A DNA stretch of 64,000 nt from Salminus brasiliensis. Lineage: Eukaryota > Chordata > Actinopteri > Characiformes > Bryconidae. The position numbers were made by a program, and so were the translations under genes. The notes beneath the pieces were generated by a model. That model was not told where the DNA came from. It saw nothing but the letters and a program-made list of their open reading frames with translations, and did no database searches. Where the stretch lies: the NCBI RefSeq assembly GCF_030463535.1, contig NC_132880.1:33070342-33134341 (forward strand), read 5' to 3'. Every line of letters begins with the position of its first letter. Position 1 is the first letter of the stretch. Shown here one piece after another: positions 46,976 to 64,000 of this stretch.

Positions 46976-47778
46976 TATTAAAATGTTTTTATTTATAATT
47001 ATTTTTATTATTATTATAATGTAAATATTCTTAATCAACCACAAGGTGTCAGAATTTTCTAAACTGAAAAAAACTGAACAGAAACTGTACTTGTAGTTTA
47101 AAAAAAAGCATGTGTGCTTCTTGTGAAATTCGCTAGTACCCTGCGGCTACACAGTAAAAAACAAACATGAAAACCGAGCAATGGTGCATTGGAAAAGGTA
47201 GCAGTAAACATCAAATAATGTGTTGTTTGGGCTGAGGGTATAATGGACAATCAAGTGTTAGATTTTTATTAAGGAAATCGAGAAAGAAAAGAATCGTAAT
47301 TAAGTTAAAGATTAGTAACTTTGTCAGTGTTATGTGATTGTGTGTCGAAGCAAAGCCCTATTACTATAATTATGTAACCTTTTATCCAAGTTTACAGTTT
47401 GTGATCTCCATGATAATGAATTGAGATTAAACCACTAAGGACCTAATTTCCTAGAAAGGGAAGTAGTGAGGCAAGTCCAAGACTATACAGCATTTAGAGA
47501 GTTTCTGTTGAAATGAGAACATAGTCTAGCGCTAGGCTTAGTTCCTGTTTGGGAAAACCAGCCTTAAAATAAATATAAAGGTGCTGCAGCATTCAGGGGA
47601 GTTTTAAGCACTGCCAAAGACCAGTCGCTTTTGGTTTCCTAAGTAACCATGTAACCAAAAAAAACAAAACAAAACAAAAAAAACATAAAATTAAAATTTC
47701 CAAGTAAGCATAGAGGTAACTTTGAATTTTTAGTCTATTCAAACTAACTGAGATTATTCTTGAGTAAATAGCGATGCA

Positions 47779-47838
47779 CTTTTGTAAGCTGCTCTGGATA
47801 AGAGCGTCTGCTAAAGAGCTGTAAATGTAAATGTAAAT
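47779..47838 (+). repeat. SINE tail
   Basis: GTAAGCTGCTCTGGATAAGA, GCGTCTGCTAAAGAGCTGTA and AAATGTAAATGTAAAT: the conserved teleost SINE tail ending in the TAAATG repeat. Confidence 0.7.
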
Positions 47839-47884
47839 TGGTGTAGAACATCAGAACTATTCAACTCCTTCATCACAAGAGTCT

Positions 47885-48420
47885 TTAGTACTTAGAAAAG
47901 CACTCTTTTGCTGTTTTGGCCTGCTGCAAACATGATGCTTAGCCACACGCCGTTCCAGAGGAATCTTAGCCCATTCCTTATGGGCAATGGCCTCCAGTTC
48001 ACTAATGTTCTTGGGTTTGCATCTCTGCAACCACCTTCTTTAAATCCCACCAAAGATGTTCTATGGGGTTCAAGTTGGGCGACTATGACAACCACTCCAA
48101 AATCTTCCAGGACTTCTTCTGCAACCCTACTTGAGTTTGAGGTATGCCTGGGATCATTGTCCTGTTGGTAGATCCAATGCCGCCTAAGCTTCAGCTTCCT
48201 CACAGAATTCTCACTGAATCCATCTTGCCCTGCACACACTATACGTTTCCAGTGCTAGAGGAAGCAAAGCAGCCCAAGAGCACCATTGAGTCACCACCAT
48301 TCTTCACTTTAGGCATGCCATACAGCTGATCCATAGGCCCAAACAAATCACCAGTTTTGTTTCATCGCTCCACTGACGTTGTGGGATTCTGTTTTGTAGA
48401 GCGATGAGGAAGCATCGTTA
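47885..48420 (-). pseudogene. Tc1-like transposase pseudogene (second copy)
   Basis: The minus-strand frame about 48239-48020 reads SVRKLKLRRHWIYQQDNDPR then HTSNSSR, and DFGVVVI further on, matching the DDE region of fish Tc1 transposases. Upstream on the same strand (about 48330-48240) other frames keep LWAALL-like pieces of the preceding domain. Downstream the conserved [14 protein letters not shown] region is scrambled. It has frameshifts and no clear terminal repeats, and differs from the 21451 copy. Confidence 0.8.
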
Positions 48421-49814
48421 GTTAATTTAGTTAGTTAAAGTTTGTTAATAAACCTTATTTGCAGTGGAGGTTGAATAATAGAGTCCTTGTTATTCTTGGT
48501 AGATAGCACTGCAAACTTCCCCATGATCTGTGAAGGTGCTCAGACCAACAACACACTTAAACAGCTGGACAAACATGAAGCAAAGCGCAGGATGACAATT
48601 CAGCAGAGTAGTGGGAGCTTATGAAACATGAGCTGCTCTGCAGATCTAACTAATCTCTAGGCAAACTACGACTTGTTTGACTAAAATTCACTGACGTAAT
48701 TTCAAAGTACCCACGATAAGAATACAGTGTGTGTTGAACACTAATATAATTTATTGCTGATTTCACATACAGTTGGAGATTCTGTTCAAATACAGTATAA
48801 TGCGTCTACACTGAAGAAAACCAACTGATAAGATGTGGTTCATGGACCTCAATATAGGCTATTATCTGATTGTACTTTGGAAGAAGCAGTGCAGACAGTG
48901 CTGCTGTTATTTAGCTGGCAGTGCTGCATAGCACTGCCTGGCAAGACGTGCTAGGATGACTGACGGTCTCAAATGCGGCCATTGTGTTCACAGTAGTCCA
49001 AGGTTTGTTTTAACAGGCTTTGTGGGGACGTTTGGGTCTTTAACTGCATTTTAAAGTAGCTGCCAGTCTGTGTGGACTGTGGCAGTTACTATCTTAGGCA
49101 AGACAAACATGTGACTCTTGTATAAACCTGAGGACTGCCAAGGCTGATCAACCTTTGAAGAGGTCAGATGTGTAAACATTACATTTAAACTGGGCCAAAC
49201 TGTCATAAGATCTGCAATCTAAAAGGATTTCTGCCTGATGCTCTGTGATAATCAGAGGATTTTTGTCACAGATACACTCTTTTATGGTCCTTCTACCATA
49301 CTAGGCCTTTTCTGGGCTGGCAATCCAGTCTATAGTTTATGACCTGTTCATTTTATTTCAAAGTTTTACAGCTTTTACTGTGGTCATATTGTATTTGCCA
49401 TTGTGCTTTTCCTAACTTCCCTTCACAAAACAAACACAGCTCACATTGTCTCAAAGCTTTAACATGAATAAAACACCAAAATCAATGGTTCTATTTCTAA
49501 ACCAGTCTTAACAAATGCTAATGCTGCTTAGGAGTAGCCTTTTAAAGTGGAATACCACACATTTTTCCCCCAAATTCCAGCATAATTAAATGATTATGTA
49601 TTAGATATCTAATTGATATATTAGAATGTGTTTGTATAAATGCACTCATTGCTACAGTGGATCCCATTGGTTGCTATAATATTTCAGGAAGTGGGTGGTA
49701 TGGTATCCCCAATAATTGCTCTAATCACTACTATGTAGTTTTCTGAAATCACAGAATTTATAAAATATGAGATCTTTAACTGTCTTAACTTCTCTTGGTT
49801 TAAGCTGCTTTTGT

Positions 49815-50015
49815 ACAAAGTGGATGCTAGCTCGTAGCTATGATACCCCGGGTGGTTGCTATGGTGTTGCTAAGTAGATGCTAAGGATGCATCAGTGTGT
49901 TGGTGATTGTTATGGTATCTGAGGCGGTTGTCATGATGTTGCTTGGTGATTCTTAGGTTGCTAGGCTGTTGCTGTGGTAAGATAAGTTGCTGCCAAGATG
50001 TTGTTAATGGTTTGG
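49815..50015. repeat. Degenerate minisatellite (GGTTGCTATGGTGTTGC)
   Basis: Repeated, imperfect copies of GGTGGTTGCTATGGTGTTGC, GGTTGTCATGATGTTGC and AGGTTGCTAGGCTGTTGCTG. It is a known style of fish tandem repeat. Confidence 0.7.
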
Positions 50016-50220
50016 CGTTACATATGTAATATTGTGCATCTCATTTATTACTATGGAAACAATTCATTGCTACACAAAAACCACATGTCCAATCAAAAAG
50101 CTGCATACAAGCACCAGAAATATTGGAATAGTTTGAATGGTGTCAATATCCTAAAAAAGTATTTTTTTTGCTGTGAATGATTTGTTGATGTGTTTACATC
50201 TCAACCATTGAACCATTACA

Positions 50221-50716
50221 ATGACCAGCCATAACATTAAAACCACTGACAAGTAAATTGAATAATATTAATAATCTCGTTATAGTGGCATCTGTCAAGG
50301 GGTAGGATATACATATCAGGCAACGAATGAGCAGTCAGTTCTTGAAGTTGATGATTTGGAAGGAAGAAAAACAGGCAAACAAAGATCTGAGCCATGCTAG
50401 ACAAGTGGGTCAGAGCATCTACAGAATGTCGGGGAGTCTTAGTAGGTTGTCCCAGTAGGAAGCCGTTAAGCTCGCCGACTAAGGTTTAAGCAAGGACAGC
50501 CAGTGAACCAGCAAGAGGGCCATGGGCACCCAAGGCTCACTGATGCACATGGGCAGCGAAGGCTAGCCTGTCTGATTCAATCCCACATAAGAGCTACCAT
50601 AGCTCAAATTACTGAAATTGTCCATGCCTGGACAGATCAGGGCCGCTTTGGTGGCACAAAGGGGGACCTACACATTACTAGGCATTTAGTTTTAAAGTTA
50701 TGGCTGGTCGATGTAT
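50221..50716. mobile_element. Non-autonomous element with inverted ends, second copy
   Basis: Begins GACCAGCCATAACATTAAAA and ends GTTATGGCTGGTCGATG, about 495 bases apart and inverted. It shares CAGTGAACCAGCAAGAGGGC, CATGGGCACCCAAGGCTCAC with the 39546 copy, and CAGATCAGGGCCGCTTTGGT with the family interior. No intact protein. Confidence 0.7.
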
Positions 50717-51340
50717 TTTTTTTAAATTTGTGGAATTCTCTTTTAAGACCACTTATCACAGTGGCCTCCCACGTCCATTGCCCAAGCTGTGAAACTGGCC
50801 ATTTCTGCTCAGGCGATATTAGGACTGGGTATTTGATAATACTGTCAAAGACTTAGACAAAGATGTAAAGGTCATGCTGTGCAGTGGCAAAGCAGTGAAA
50901 CACGGCAGGGAACTTTGCATGCATGAATTTAATCAGATACAGCAGTCGAGTGGTCTGCAAATATCACATCTCACTGTTCCAGCAAGAGATAGTGAGCAGC
51001 AGTGCTTGACTGGGAACTTTGAAATCCCTTATTATGTAACCAGGCTGTGCTGCACTGTCAATCAGTAACTAAACTACTTTTGCCAGATTCAACTGAACGA
51101 AAATGTTTTGATGTAGAACTGCAGCAATGTGACAACAGAGTGTGGAAATGCAGAAACCCTGTAAATTTGCTCACACGTCAATTATTTGCTCTTACAACTG
51201 CAGTTATCTCCAAATTAACATCAGGTTCATAGACCCTAAAATAGAACCCTGTGGGACACCACACCATTTTTAATTATTGCTTTGGCTCAAAGGGTTAATG
51301 TCAAAACAAAAAAAGCTTCCATTGGAATTCACTTTTTATA

Positions 51341-54300
51341 TTATAGACATTTTTATTTCATAAATAACACAGAACAAGCATGGTAAAGCGATAAATATTC
51401 ATTTATACACTGTAAGAATCTGTATTACAAAATACAGCGTAAATGTAATGCACTTGTTTCATGGGGGTAGAGGTTCCGTAACAGTACCTGATTTGCCTTT
51501 ATCCAAAATTACATCCGTACCTTGCTATGGATGTGCAGTAGCCTCATGTGTAATCTTAGATAAAGGCTTGTCAAAAAACATCACGTAGTGTTGCCCCCAC
51601 ATCAGATTTAATAGAGTTCCTCTGTTGCATAATCTTGTCTGTTAAATGGGCAGATTAGATTAAACAAAGGTCCACTAATGCGTATCCTAACAGTGTCATG
51701 TTTTCCCATGAATTACCGTATGTACGTATTATGAAGGTTTAGTCCTGAACGCGTCATAGTAATAAAAATCCCATTTAACACAATAATAAAAAGAAAAAAC
51801 TGAATAATTTCTTTGTCTAATTATGAACAGCATATAGCAACTTTTTGTATGTGTAAAGCTTACTCCCACCAACCTATTCCACTGTAATCACACTAATGCA
51901 TTTTGGAATCAAATGCTTCCTACAAACCTTTTTCTATATATATATTTTTTGCATTAAACGTGTCCTTAGTTTTTATAGGTTCATACTCAACAGAAATGTA
52001 GTGTCTGAACATGCCACAGACTAGTGTCCTGTCATGTCATAGGCAGCAAGAGGTACAAGGCAGGTTGACATCGTAACACAAGACCAGGAATGTTGTTGTC
52101 CATGTAACTCAAGGATGTTTCTGCAAGTTCTGCTTTCCTTTATTGCTAATTTCAGGATAAAGAGGGCCCATATTCCATACACAAATTAATTTGGGAAATC
52201 TAAAATAAGAAAAAAAAAAAACAGCACGAATCTCAGCATGGAATTTGTCCTTTTGTGTGGCACATCATACGACATGCAAGTTTGGAAATAAAAGCAGTAG
52301 AAATTACTAGAAAAGTTCTTAGGCCCATTTACCTTAACCATTTATACCAGCCTGTGAAGATATACAATGTAGCATAAAATGAATAAGTTGCAGTATTCAT
52401 TTGAGCCCTTATCAGCATTTGACTCAGACCATTGAGTCCAGATAGCAGCAAAACCATGTAGAACGATATAATATGTGATGAGCCGTGGTGCTGAAAATGA
52501 CCAATGTGACATCATTCACAGACCTGTCGATTGTCAGTTCATTATGCAGTGAATCGGTTGATACCTGCGATTCTGGAAGTTTCAAACGCTGTTTTCCTGT
52601 CAGTTGAAGTTTCAGTCAGCGTGCAAACTGTGAGCACTAAGCTGATAAGATAAATAAGCATCATTCACAAGAATTTTCTCCTTGAAACTGAACAAATGAA
52701 GAAAATGGCTAAATGTGGTGAAATTCTTTGTGAAAACTGTGCAAGTGAGACAGTTGGTGAATAAAGCTCAAAGTTAGTATTTGTGGGGTGAGGGGGTTGT
52801 CACAGCAAAATTCAGCATGGTATTAATTAAAATTAGGAACAATTCAGTTTCCAGCAAAAACATAATCTGAAGTATATAGCTAAATTTAAACCTACTTTTG
52901 ATTTGCATATACATTTTAACAGTACACCAAATCATAGTTCTGTGTTTGTTTGGTTTTTTTTGCCCACTGTTGGTCATCTGGCGGATCACATGACTTGGAA
53001 TGACCTCCACTGTTGCCCCGTTCCCCTGACCACTGTAAAAGAAAAGGTTTAAAAGAATAGAGGTACTCTAGAGGTACACTACAGGTACTGTGATAGGATG
53101 TAGACCCACACCTCTCATTTATTAGAATAAACAAAATCCGATCATGCGAATATTGTTACTGTCATGCAAAAACCTCATCTCTCTAAAATGACAAATTTAC
53201 AAGACAAGGAAAAAAACCCTTATTGTTCAAAGAAAGTCAATATAAAAAGATTTTATTCCATGTCGTTTTGGAGCATTTCTATTTGTCCATTCTTCATGAA
53301 ATTCTGACACAGTGTAAAGAAGAACTGCCAGATTATGCTAAAAGTTGAAAAATGTAAAAATGGAGATGGGTTTTTTCATTACAGTGACAATATAAATACC
53401 TATTTACTCCCCTACTGGGGCTTTGATCAAAAAGCCAAGCTTAGATATGCTATCTGAGATATTTCATGAACAGCAGTGCAGTATTCTGCAAGCTGTACTC
53501 TGTAGTACTGAAGGACCAATCAACCCAGAGGCTCTCTGGGGTAGGAGACACACTGTGCCTATGGCTCTAAGCTCGTTAAGTGACAACCTTGGGCTAATTT
53601 AAACAGCTAGGATCCAAATCGACTAAGTCAGGCAAAGCTCAGGAGACGTTTGTGTCTAATTAAACAAATCACTAGGGAGTGAGAAATGCAGACTATGTCA
53701 TGAGTCCAAGACCACTGTGGTTACGTAATAGGTTATCAGTTTTGATAAATCTGCACATTCTACCACTCATTTATGGAGGACCTTTCTCATGGTGAGACAA
53801 TGGAGGATTTGTGCAGACATTCCACCAGTATATCCATCGCTCTAAAAAGTGACAGGCTTTGCCTCTCATGTTCCAATGGCTAATTTGAGCTGTGCGGCAA
53901 TCTTGAGTTTCTGACATTTTGTACCATAAATAACTAGTCAAAGTAGTAGTTACCCTACCGAACTTGAACTTTTCCGCTTCTAGTTTTAATAGCAATAATT
54001 TAAACTACCTGAAATATTAACAGTGATAGCCTAATACATGTATTGCACAAGATAAAATGTGATGTAAATTTGTTCCAACATAAAAGGCAAAATTAGTGAG
54101 CTGAGAAAACAAAAAAAAATAGCAGCCCTATAAAAAGCATTTGGTTAAAAAAAAAAAAAAAATCAAAGACAGAAGGCCAGAGATTTTAGCAATACTTTCC
54201 ATACAACAATATGAGAGACTGAACGCAGATATGATCACGCTGTTCAGTTAATCACGCTGCAAGGTTCTTGGCAGGACACACTTAAATATCCTGCTGGGAA

Positions 54301-54415
54301 ATTTTTACTTCCTTTCCATCTGTTCCTAGCAGAGCTGTAGAAATGCAAAAGTGAATCCAGCCTAGAAAAGCAACAAACATTTTCCTAGCCAGGTGGTACA
54401 GTTTGTCCCACTCCA

Positions 54416-54448
<33 letters not shown>

Positions 54449-55101
54449 CATAATAATAACCATTTCCCTTAGTTTATGATTGTGAAAAGAAGCAAAAAGA
54501 ATCCTGAAAGCCAACCGTATTTAGCATTTACAGCAAATGTGATGAACCTTAAATCAGAATGTTCTAAAGAATCCTATGTTGCTCACTGAGCACCATCTGA
54601 TCTACAATAGCAGCTGTGCCCTCTACAGCAATCTCCTCTACAACACTGTAGTGTTCTCCCTAAATCACATGCTTTACACCAGCTCTAGTTATATATAAAA
54701 AACGTCTAGTTTTAAATTTGTACGATATAAAAAAATAATTTCAAAACAAAGGCGTACCGAAGAAACTATTAGGCTCTATTTTAACTTCATCTTTCCATTA
54801 CAAAATACTGGCCCACTGTCCCAACCTTTGGGGATGATTTCCTGGCAGCGCAGATCTTCTCTGAGAAGAGAGTTCTCAGCCTCATGAGTCCACTGCCACA
54901 CAGTATCGTTAAACCTGAACATGCAGGATTGACCAGTGCGACAGCTTTTCTTGCCGGCTCCGCTACAGGGACGCAGACTCCCTGCCACGGCCTCATCATC
55001 TCCCTTGATCTGTCTTCACCTTGGCATTCCTGTCAGGACGGCGCCTCCGGGAACGGGCAGGTGAAATATGCTCACACCAGGAGAAACGTTGACATTAGGC
55101 A
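51341..55101 (-). other. tmem64: Probable long tmem64 3'UTR
   Basis: About 3.7 kb of AT-rich, mostly non-repetitive DNA after the tmem64 stop, without conserved frames. Coding-strand AATAAA signals occur at 53257-53252 and 51357-51352; the second would give a UTR of about 3.75 kb. Which is used cannot be told from sequence. An (AAT)n run lies at 54416-54448. Confidence 0.4.
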
Positions 55102-61080
<5,979 letters not shown>

Positions 61081-61136
61081 TCGCTACCGTGGGGGCACAC
61101 GTGATCTTCTGTTTGTATCGCGAGAGGTGCACGAAA

Positions 61137-61154
61137 ACACACACACACACACAC
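61137..61154. repeat. (AC)n microsatellite
   Basis: Short dinucleotide run just outside the tmem64 CpG island; a second lies at 61675-61694 within a MITE copy. Confidence 0.85.
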
Positions 61155-61586
61155 GCTCAGGTTGGTATTGCTATATTTGTGAGGCCTTTTATTGACTTTT
61201 GTTGCACTGCAGCTGAAGAGGTGGTAATTATTACTTGACATATATATAAAATACAGAACAGTATTTTAACTATGAAAATTGCAAGCTAATTTGTCTTCTA
61301 TATAACTATAAATAGTTTAGTTATCAATGGATTTCTGCCTTGTGACACTTGAGGGGCAGTATGGCGACTGTGCCCAAACTTTACTTGAGTAAAAGTTAAA
61401 GTGTGAGGCCAAAAATAAATTAAAAAAATTTATATTAATTTATATTGATTTATTTTGTTATATAGAGGTATTTATAAAAAATATCTCTATATAACAAGTA
61501 CAACAAATACATTAAACCGTCCTTTGTTTTTGGGGTGTGATCCGATGAGTAATTGGCAGTATCAGTCTTTACACAAGAACACACTA

Positions 61587-62024
61587 CACTATATATCCCA
61601 ATGTTTGTGGACACCTGTTCTATTAAATGCATGGAGCTACTTTGAGTTGCGCTCATTGCTGACACAGTGCAAATGCACACACACACACACACACAGCTTG
61701 TCTAGTCCCTAAAGAGAGGTATACTGCAAATAGAAAAGGACATGAACCAGTTGGCACCATGCCTAATGCCAGGCGTGGGCTAGTGGGATATAAAGCCCCC
61801 CAGCAGTGAGAGCTGTGGAGCAGTGGAACTGTGTGTCTCTGGAATGATGGTGCTCTAGCACCTCATTTTGGGATTAGTTCCCCATAGCAATTGAGGAATC
61901 TTCCCTGGACAGTAGAGACCATTCCTCCAACAACAGCAGGATAAACTCTTATTTGAAGAGCCCTGATTTTGGAAAAGAAAATAGTGAAAGAACAAGTGTC
62001 CCAATACTTTTGTTCATATAGTGT
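61587..62024 (+). mobile_element. MITE, full length
   Basis: Begins CACTATATATCCCAATGTTT, GTGGACACC and ends GTGTCCCAATACTTTTGTTC, ATATAGTG; the outermost bases form an inverted CACTATAT/ATATAGTG pair. Interior contains GCACCATGCCTAATGCCAGG and GGAATGATGGTGCTC. It has an (AC)n run inside. Orientation is opposite to the 59141 copy. Confidence 0.75.
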
Positions 62025-64000
62025 ATTTGCATAGTCGTGTGATGCCACAAATAACACCACATTTGCATACAGTATATCTAACAAACATAAAGCAGAGCTC
62101 ATTTACATAATGCCGCTGTCACACAAAAGAATATTTATATTTGATTTTTTACCATAATTTGAACCTGTTAGATGTTCTTTACATTTGATCAAATTTCCTG
62201 TTGAATGAGCCAATATAAATGATCCAAAATTAGAACATGGAATTTTTACAATGCATTACATAAGTTTACCCCTCTCCTGTCGAGCTGTAGTTTGGGTTAT
62301 GCATGGCAGTGGCAAGATATCAGGTGTAAAGTAAAGTTGCTATTTTTACTCATTAGTTTTTGGAGTGGTGGGATTTATTTTACACTATAGCCCCCTATAG
62401 AAATTTCACAGATGTTCAGGGTGGTGAAACTTAACAGTTAATTCTTAACAGGGTTAGATTTAGGTTTAGGGTTACAATTTACAGTCACAGAGGAAATGAA
62501 ATTAATTTCAGTAGCTGCTTAGTTGAATGTAAATACTATCCAAATAAATATTTGGTTTCACAGTAGCTCAGGATAAACTTGGGATACTTGGAAGTAGAAA
62601 CTAGTCTCTACAGTCTAAGTCTTTTGTATAGTGATTTGTATTTGTTTATTGTATAATTATTGTACACTTTACAGCCTCTATTTATTGCCAGCTTGCCTGC
62701 TGTCATTTCAGGTTAAATGTAGCAGCACAGTGTCCTGAAGGAGCTATATTTCATTCACTGGAACGAGAAGGAATGATCATAAAGATTTTGACAATAAATC
62801 TACAGAGGTAAGTCGAGTTTGTATAAAGTTGTACGTTTTGTATAAATGTATTCAGCATGTCTCTTGCAATTGTACATACTTAAAATATTAAAATATTAAG
62901 TGGGAAGCTAGAAAGCAGAAATTTTAGATGTGTCCAGAATGATGACTGTACTCTACAATGACAGAGAAAACTGCACAGCTAAGATTTCTTCAAATTAGGA
63001 GAGGTTGTAAAATGATCATATATAACAGGCATATGTAGGATATGGGCCTTGTAAGTCCCAACATTAAAGAAGCATTTTGATATTCTCTTGCATTGCATCC
63101 TTTTTAGCATATAAGTCACTTATGTTAGTTTTGCATTACTTTGCGTCTCCACACGGTGGCACTGCATTCATGTTGTTTTCACCAGTTGGGCTTATTGGTG
63201 TATGCCTGCTGTAGGCCTAAGTACTGTTTATACTGCATGATTGAGGGTTTGAATCATTTCTAATGGCTTATCTTTAATGTAGTCATAAAATCTGCATATA
63301 AATATACTACTTTTTGGGGAAACTGCATGATGCGTTATAGGCAGTGCACACCTCATATGACTTAAATAAGGGCTTATGCGGGTTATGAGTTGAAGCAAGT
63401 TTGATATCTGCTCTGCTTGTTCCACTGAATATGCCTTTCAAACAAAATCACTGAATCTAATCTAAGAGTCTAAGGTCCAGCAACCTATAAATCTGTCTGT
63501 TAACAGTTCCACAATTGAGCTGTGAGTGGGGCCTTAAAATAACAGCTTCAGATTAATGTTGATGCTCCACTGACTGTAATAGGGAGAATGGTATTGCTGT
63601 TGATGCACAGCTAACTACAGTGTGTAACTTTGGAGAAGTGGCCAGACTAACACTTGCGAGAATTGCAAAATACTGCGTAACCCAAGTCATATTCATGTAA
63701 AAACCTTATTCCCCCTGATTCTTTGACTTTCTGTGACTGTTCTGTATCTCTCAGCTTCTCCAGAAAAGCGTGTCCTTTAGGGATGGCACGTGGCACTGTC
63801 TGTAGGAAGAAATACCAACAGCTCGTTGGGTTGCTTTAATCTTAAACTTTTAAAAAATGTTATATTTACATCAGATCGTTTAAGCCCAGTCACAAATGGA
63901 GACTCCAGCTCTCTGCAAAGTACGCTCTTTGTGGTAACAAATGTGCAAATATAAGCCGTAAGGAAACATGGTTGTAATGTGTTCATTTGTTTTTATTAAT
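62025..64000. other. Intergenic DNA, right end of window
   Basis: No conserved coding sequence or clear repeat recognised. Small frames (for example near 63228-63425) are not supported. A consensus splice donor ACAGAG|GTAAGT occurs near 62808 and is noted as a finding. Confidence 0.5.

Larger units (their letters stand above)
46976..51340. other. Gene-free interval between tdp2 and tmem64 3' ends
   Basis: No conserved coding sequence. Holds a SINE tail (47779-47838), a Tc1 remnant (47885-48420), a degenerate GGTTGCTATGG-type minisatellite (49815-50015) and a non-autonomous element (50221-50716). The remainder is unremarkable AT-rich DNA. Confidence 0.65.

Overview
This is a 64 kb window of vertebrate nuclear DNA, almost certainly from a ray-finned (teleost) fish. 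Intron-split genes use GT/AG splice sites. The non-coding part carries decayed Tc1/mariner copies, tRNA-derived SINEs, LINE 3' ends, fish-type MITEs and many microsatellites. All five genes encode conserved cellular proteins. I see no operons, CRISPR arrays or prokaryotic features, and no evidence of a new defence or mobile system.

Layout: (1) 219-15832, minus strand: abcf1, 27 coding exons, a ribosome-associated ABC-F ATPase. (2) 18238-23172, plus strand: the C6orf136 orthologue (DUF2358, probably mitochondrial), 6 coding exons, head-to-head with abcf1; its upstream CpG-rich region holds a perfect NRF-1 site. A 1.3 kb dead Tc1 transposon sits in its intron 4. (3) 23173-28550: gene-poor, repeat-containing tail-to-tail interval. 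(4) 29222-40109, minus strand: bag6 (BAT3/Scythe), 24 coding exons, a chaperone-holdase with an N-terminal ubiquitin-like domain and a C-terminal BAG-like domain. (5) 41310-46437, plus strand: tdp2, 7 exons, a DNA-repair phosphodiesterase with every catalytic residue present; it faces bag6 across a short probable bidirectional promoter. (6) 46976-51340: repeat-rich intergenic DNA. (7) 55102-60346, minus strand: tmem64, 3 exons, a VTT/DedA-type membrane protein with a GC-rich first exon and a long 3'UTR. (8) 60960-64000: intergenic, repeat-containing.

Reading frames join in phase across all predicted introns. Predicted lengths are 865 aa (Abcf1), 427 aa (C6orf136), about 1215 aa (Bag6), 365 aa (Tdp2) and 343 aa (Tmem64), close to the known vertebrate proteins where I can compare. 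The gene set combines neighbours of the human MHC region (ABCF1, C6orf136, BAG6 on 6p21), TDP2 (6p22) and TMEM64 (8q21). The genes are not one pathway. Abcf1 acts in translation initiation, Bag6 in protein quality control, Tdp2 in topoisomerase-adduct repair, and Tmem64 in membrane and calcium biology.

The points most worth a second look are structural: long perfect inverted repeats in introns, paired inverted MITEs around the tmem64 promoter, runs of phase-0 exons that could be skipped without a frame change, and the two promoter motifs.
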